The notes beneath the pieces were generated by a model. The model ran no database searches. It was given only the letters and a program-made list of their open reading frames with translations, and was not told the DNA's origin. Positions 62,250 to 64,000 of a DNA stretch of 64,000 bases are shown one piece after another. This stretch comes from Clostridium sp. KNHs205 (GTDB lineage: Bacteria > Bacillota > Clostridia > Lachnospirales > Lachnospiraceae), in NCBI RefSeq assembly GCF_000702945.1, contig NZ_JNLE01000003.1, positions 4,015,501 through 4,079,500 on the forward strand, read 5' to 3'. Position 1 is the first letter of the stretch; each line of letters begins with the position of its first letter. A program made the position numbers and the translations under genes.

Positions 62250-64000
62250 CTAAGCACCGGCTATTATATAGGTCTCACCCTGTTTCAGACTGATACTTAT
62301 GTGCTTCTTTTCCCAGGCTACTTTTCCGGTAAAATCAGTCCTGGCTTTTAGAAGTGCTTCCTTAAGTTTTCCATTTTCCCAGCTTATTGCAATCTCAAGC
62401 CCTCCTTTTGCACACAAACCGGTTACTTCACCTGTTCCCCATTCTGCTGGCAATGCCGGTAATAACTCTATCACACCTTCATGACTCTGAACAAGCATTT
62501 CCGCTATTCCCGCTGTAATACCAAAATTGCTGTCTATCTGGAAAGGCGGATGTGCTCCCAGCAGGTTCAAATAAACACCGCCTCCTGCTGTATGGCTCTT
62601 ATCATGGATATCCACAAAACGAATGGCATTATCAAGCACTTTCTTCGTATGTTCTCCGTCCCTGAGTCTTGCCCAAACACATATTTTCCAGGCGATACCC
62701 CAGCCTGTGGCTTCATCTCCCCTTAATTTCATGGTATTTATAACCGCAGGAATCAGCTCTTTCGTCTCCTGGTGATTTATACTGTTAGCAGGATAGAAAC
62801 CATATAACAGAGAAAGATGTCTGTGAAGAGGCTCTGCTTCCTCATATTCCTTATCCCATTCCAGAAGCTGTCCTTTACTTCCCACTTTGTATTCCGGTAG
62901 TTTACAAAGCATGGAAAGACAACGATTTTTCAGCTCTTCTTTTTCTATAAATATATCCGTGACTTCTGCACACATTCCAAGGATGTCCTTATACATTCCT
63001 ATATCCATGGCACTATCTGCGCATACAGCCAGTTTCTCTCCGTTCTCAACATAGTTGTTCTCCGGCGATGTAGTTGGATACAAAAGGATTCTTCCATCAC
63101 GCTCAACTGCATAATCCAGAAGAAATTCTGCAGCACCGTAAATTACCTCTCGATACTCTCTTAAAAATTCCCTGTCTTTTGTATATTCATAGTGTTCCCA
63201 GATATGTCTCGTTAACCAGCTGCCCCCATGAGGCCAGAAAGCATAACAGACACTGTTGGTATCTGTGGACAGTTTACCCACGGCCTCTGTCTGTCCCCAA
63301 ATGTCTGAGTTATGATGGGCACACCAGCCTCTGCTGTTGTAATTCTTGCCAGCTGTCCTGGCTCCGTTTTTAGCCAGCCTCTTAATGTAATCAAGCAATG
63401 GCTCATGGCATTCACTTAAATTAGTATTCTCAGCAGACCAATAATTCATTTCTGCATTAATATTAAGAGTGTAATTAGAGCTCCAGGGTGCTCTAAGGTG
63501 TTCATTCCAGATACCTTGAAGATTCGCAGGCTGAGAACCTTTTCTTGAACTTGATATCAATAAATATCTTCCATACTGGAATATTAAAGATATCAGACCA
63601 TAATCACTTTTATCCCCTTCATATGCCTTAAGCCTTTCGTCAAGAGGAAGATTTTCTTTGCTGGCTCCTGCTAATTTGAGGCTGACACGATGAAATAAAC
63701 TGTGATAATCTTTCACATGTGTTTCATAAAGCTTTAATATATCAAAAACCGGGAGTGCCTCAAACCTTGATAAAAGCAGCTGCCGGCAATCAATTCTGCT
63801 ATCCTTTGGTGCGATGTCCATTCCATTATAATTCGTAGCAGTATTTATAATAAAAGTTACAGTATCCGCCTTTTGCACTATAAGCCTGCCTTCTTCATAT
63901 CGGTATTCTCCCCCTTTAACAATGGGAAACACACCTGTACTAAAAGCCAGACCTATTTCTCCTTCCTTTTGATATAATAACGGCTCGGCGGTTTCATAAT
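62250..64000 (-). CDS. Glycoside hydrolase family 95 (alpha-L-fucosidase-like), partial
   Basis: About 583 codons visible; the 5' part lies past the right edge, as the frame is open to base 64000 (an apparent GTG at 63932 has no role). The (alpha/alpha)6-barrel signatures of GH95 are clear: 'NLQGIWNEHLRAPWSSNYTLNINAEMNYW', 'GWCAHHNSDIWGQTEA', and 'HPPFQIDSNFGITAGIAEMLVQSH'. GH95 enzymes remove alpha-1,2-fucose (or L-galactose) from plant or host glycans. Full-length members have about 750-800 residues. Convergent with LysR. Confidence 0.93.
   Translation of the reverse strand, partial: YETAEPLLYQKEGEIGLAFSTGVFPIVKGGEYRYEEGRLIVQKADTVTFIINTATNYNGMDIAPKDSRIDCRQLLLSRFEALPVFDILKLYETHVKDYHSLFHRVSLKLAGASKENLPLDERLKAYEGDKSDYGLISLIFQYGRYLLISSSRKGSQPANLQGIWNEHLRAPWSSNYTLNINAEMNYWSAENTNLSECHEPLLDYIKRLAKNGARTAGKNYNSRGWCAHHNSDIWGQTEAVGKLSTDTNSVCYAFWPHGGSWLTRHIWEHYEYTKDREFLREYREVIYGAAEFLLDYAVERDGRILLYPTTSPENNYVENGEKLAVCADSAMDIGMYKDILGMCAEVTDIFIEKEELKNRCLSMLCKLPEYKVGSKGQLLEWDKEYEEAEPLHRHLSLLYGFYPANSINHQETKELIPAVINTMKLRGDEATGWGIAWKICVWARLRDGEHTKKVLDNAIRFVDIHDKSHTAGGGVYLNLLGAHPPFQIDSNFGITAGIAEMLVQSHEGVIELLPALPAEWGTGEVTGLCAKGGLEIAISWENGKLKEALLKARTDFTGKVAWEKKHISISLKQGETYIIAGA

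Overview
The window looks like a chromosomal segment of a low-GC, Gram-positive anaerobe of the Clostridia, most likely Lachnospiraceae (Lachnoclostridium/Anaerocolumna-like). This rests on AT-rich intergenic DNA, strong AGGAGG ribosome-binding sites with several TTG/GTG starts, carbohydrate ABC-transporter lipoproteins, a GH95 fucosidase, formate-tetrahydrofolate ligase, pyrBI, and a tepA-ylzJ-ftsK cluster. No rRNA, tRNA, prophage or CRISPR array is visible. The taxonomic placement is inference.

Layout. 1-4.9 kb: two large sugar-binding proteins, the second behind a promoter bracketed by two cre-like sites. 5.3-6.7 kb: pyrB-pyrI. 6.8-10.5 kb: two GNAT acetyltransferases and RecQ. 10.7-14.6 kb: an operon of a NrtR-like Nudix protein, a nicotinamidase-like hydrolase and a large methyltransferase. 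15-18.2 kb: a GMC oxidoreductase, a DUF3137-like protein and superoxide dismutase. 18.5-19.5 kb: an sdpR-sdpI pair. 19.8-23.9 kb: fhs, a HAD phosphatase and an archaeal-type aspartyl-tRNA synthetase. 23.9-25.5 kb: 1.7 kb without a conventional gene. It holds a 25-bp tandem repeat, a promoter/leader/terminator cassette ending in a 38-codon ORF, a degenerate repeat, and a 214-bp palindrome. 25.5-31.5 kb: tepA, ylzJ, ftsK and two ATP-grasp ligases. 31.8-37.2 kb: AraM-type dehydrogenase, M16 peptidase, YcaQ-like glycosylase and a radical SAM protein. 37.3-41.9 kb: modABC with a DNA-binding regulator carrying a periplasmic-binding-protein-like domain. 42-48 kb: pnp with a long leader hairpin, a FAD dehydrogenase, an AraC regulator and a truncated flippase. 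48-54.7 kb: a PhnCDEE-type transporter with two phosphatases and a LacI regulator. 54.75-55.98 kb: a complete IS3-family element. 56-64 kb: pirin, DsbA-like protein, aldehyde dehydrogenase, a broken aminotransferase, a D-2-hydroxyacid dehydrogenase, LysR, and a partial GH95.

How the genes work together. The phn-like block has one apparent transcription direction: repressor, phosphodiesterase-like enzyme, binding protein, ATPase, two permeases, phosphatase. It suggests uptake and dephosphorylation of an organophosphorus compound. The mod block imports molybdate. The Nudix/hydrolase/methyltransferase block suggests NAD- or nicotinamide-linked chemistry. Intergenic regions repeatedly carry short tandem arrays (12, about 17, 18, 21 and 25 bp), an unusual shared trait of the window. 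The strongest unexplained regions are the leader cassette and palindrome at 24.4-25.5 kb, the transporter-phosphatase block, and the Nudix operon.
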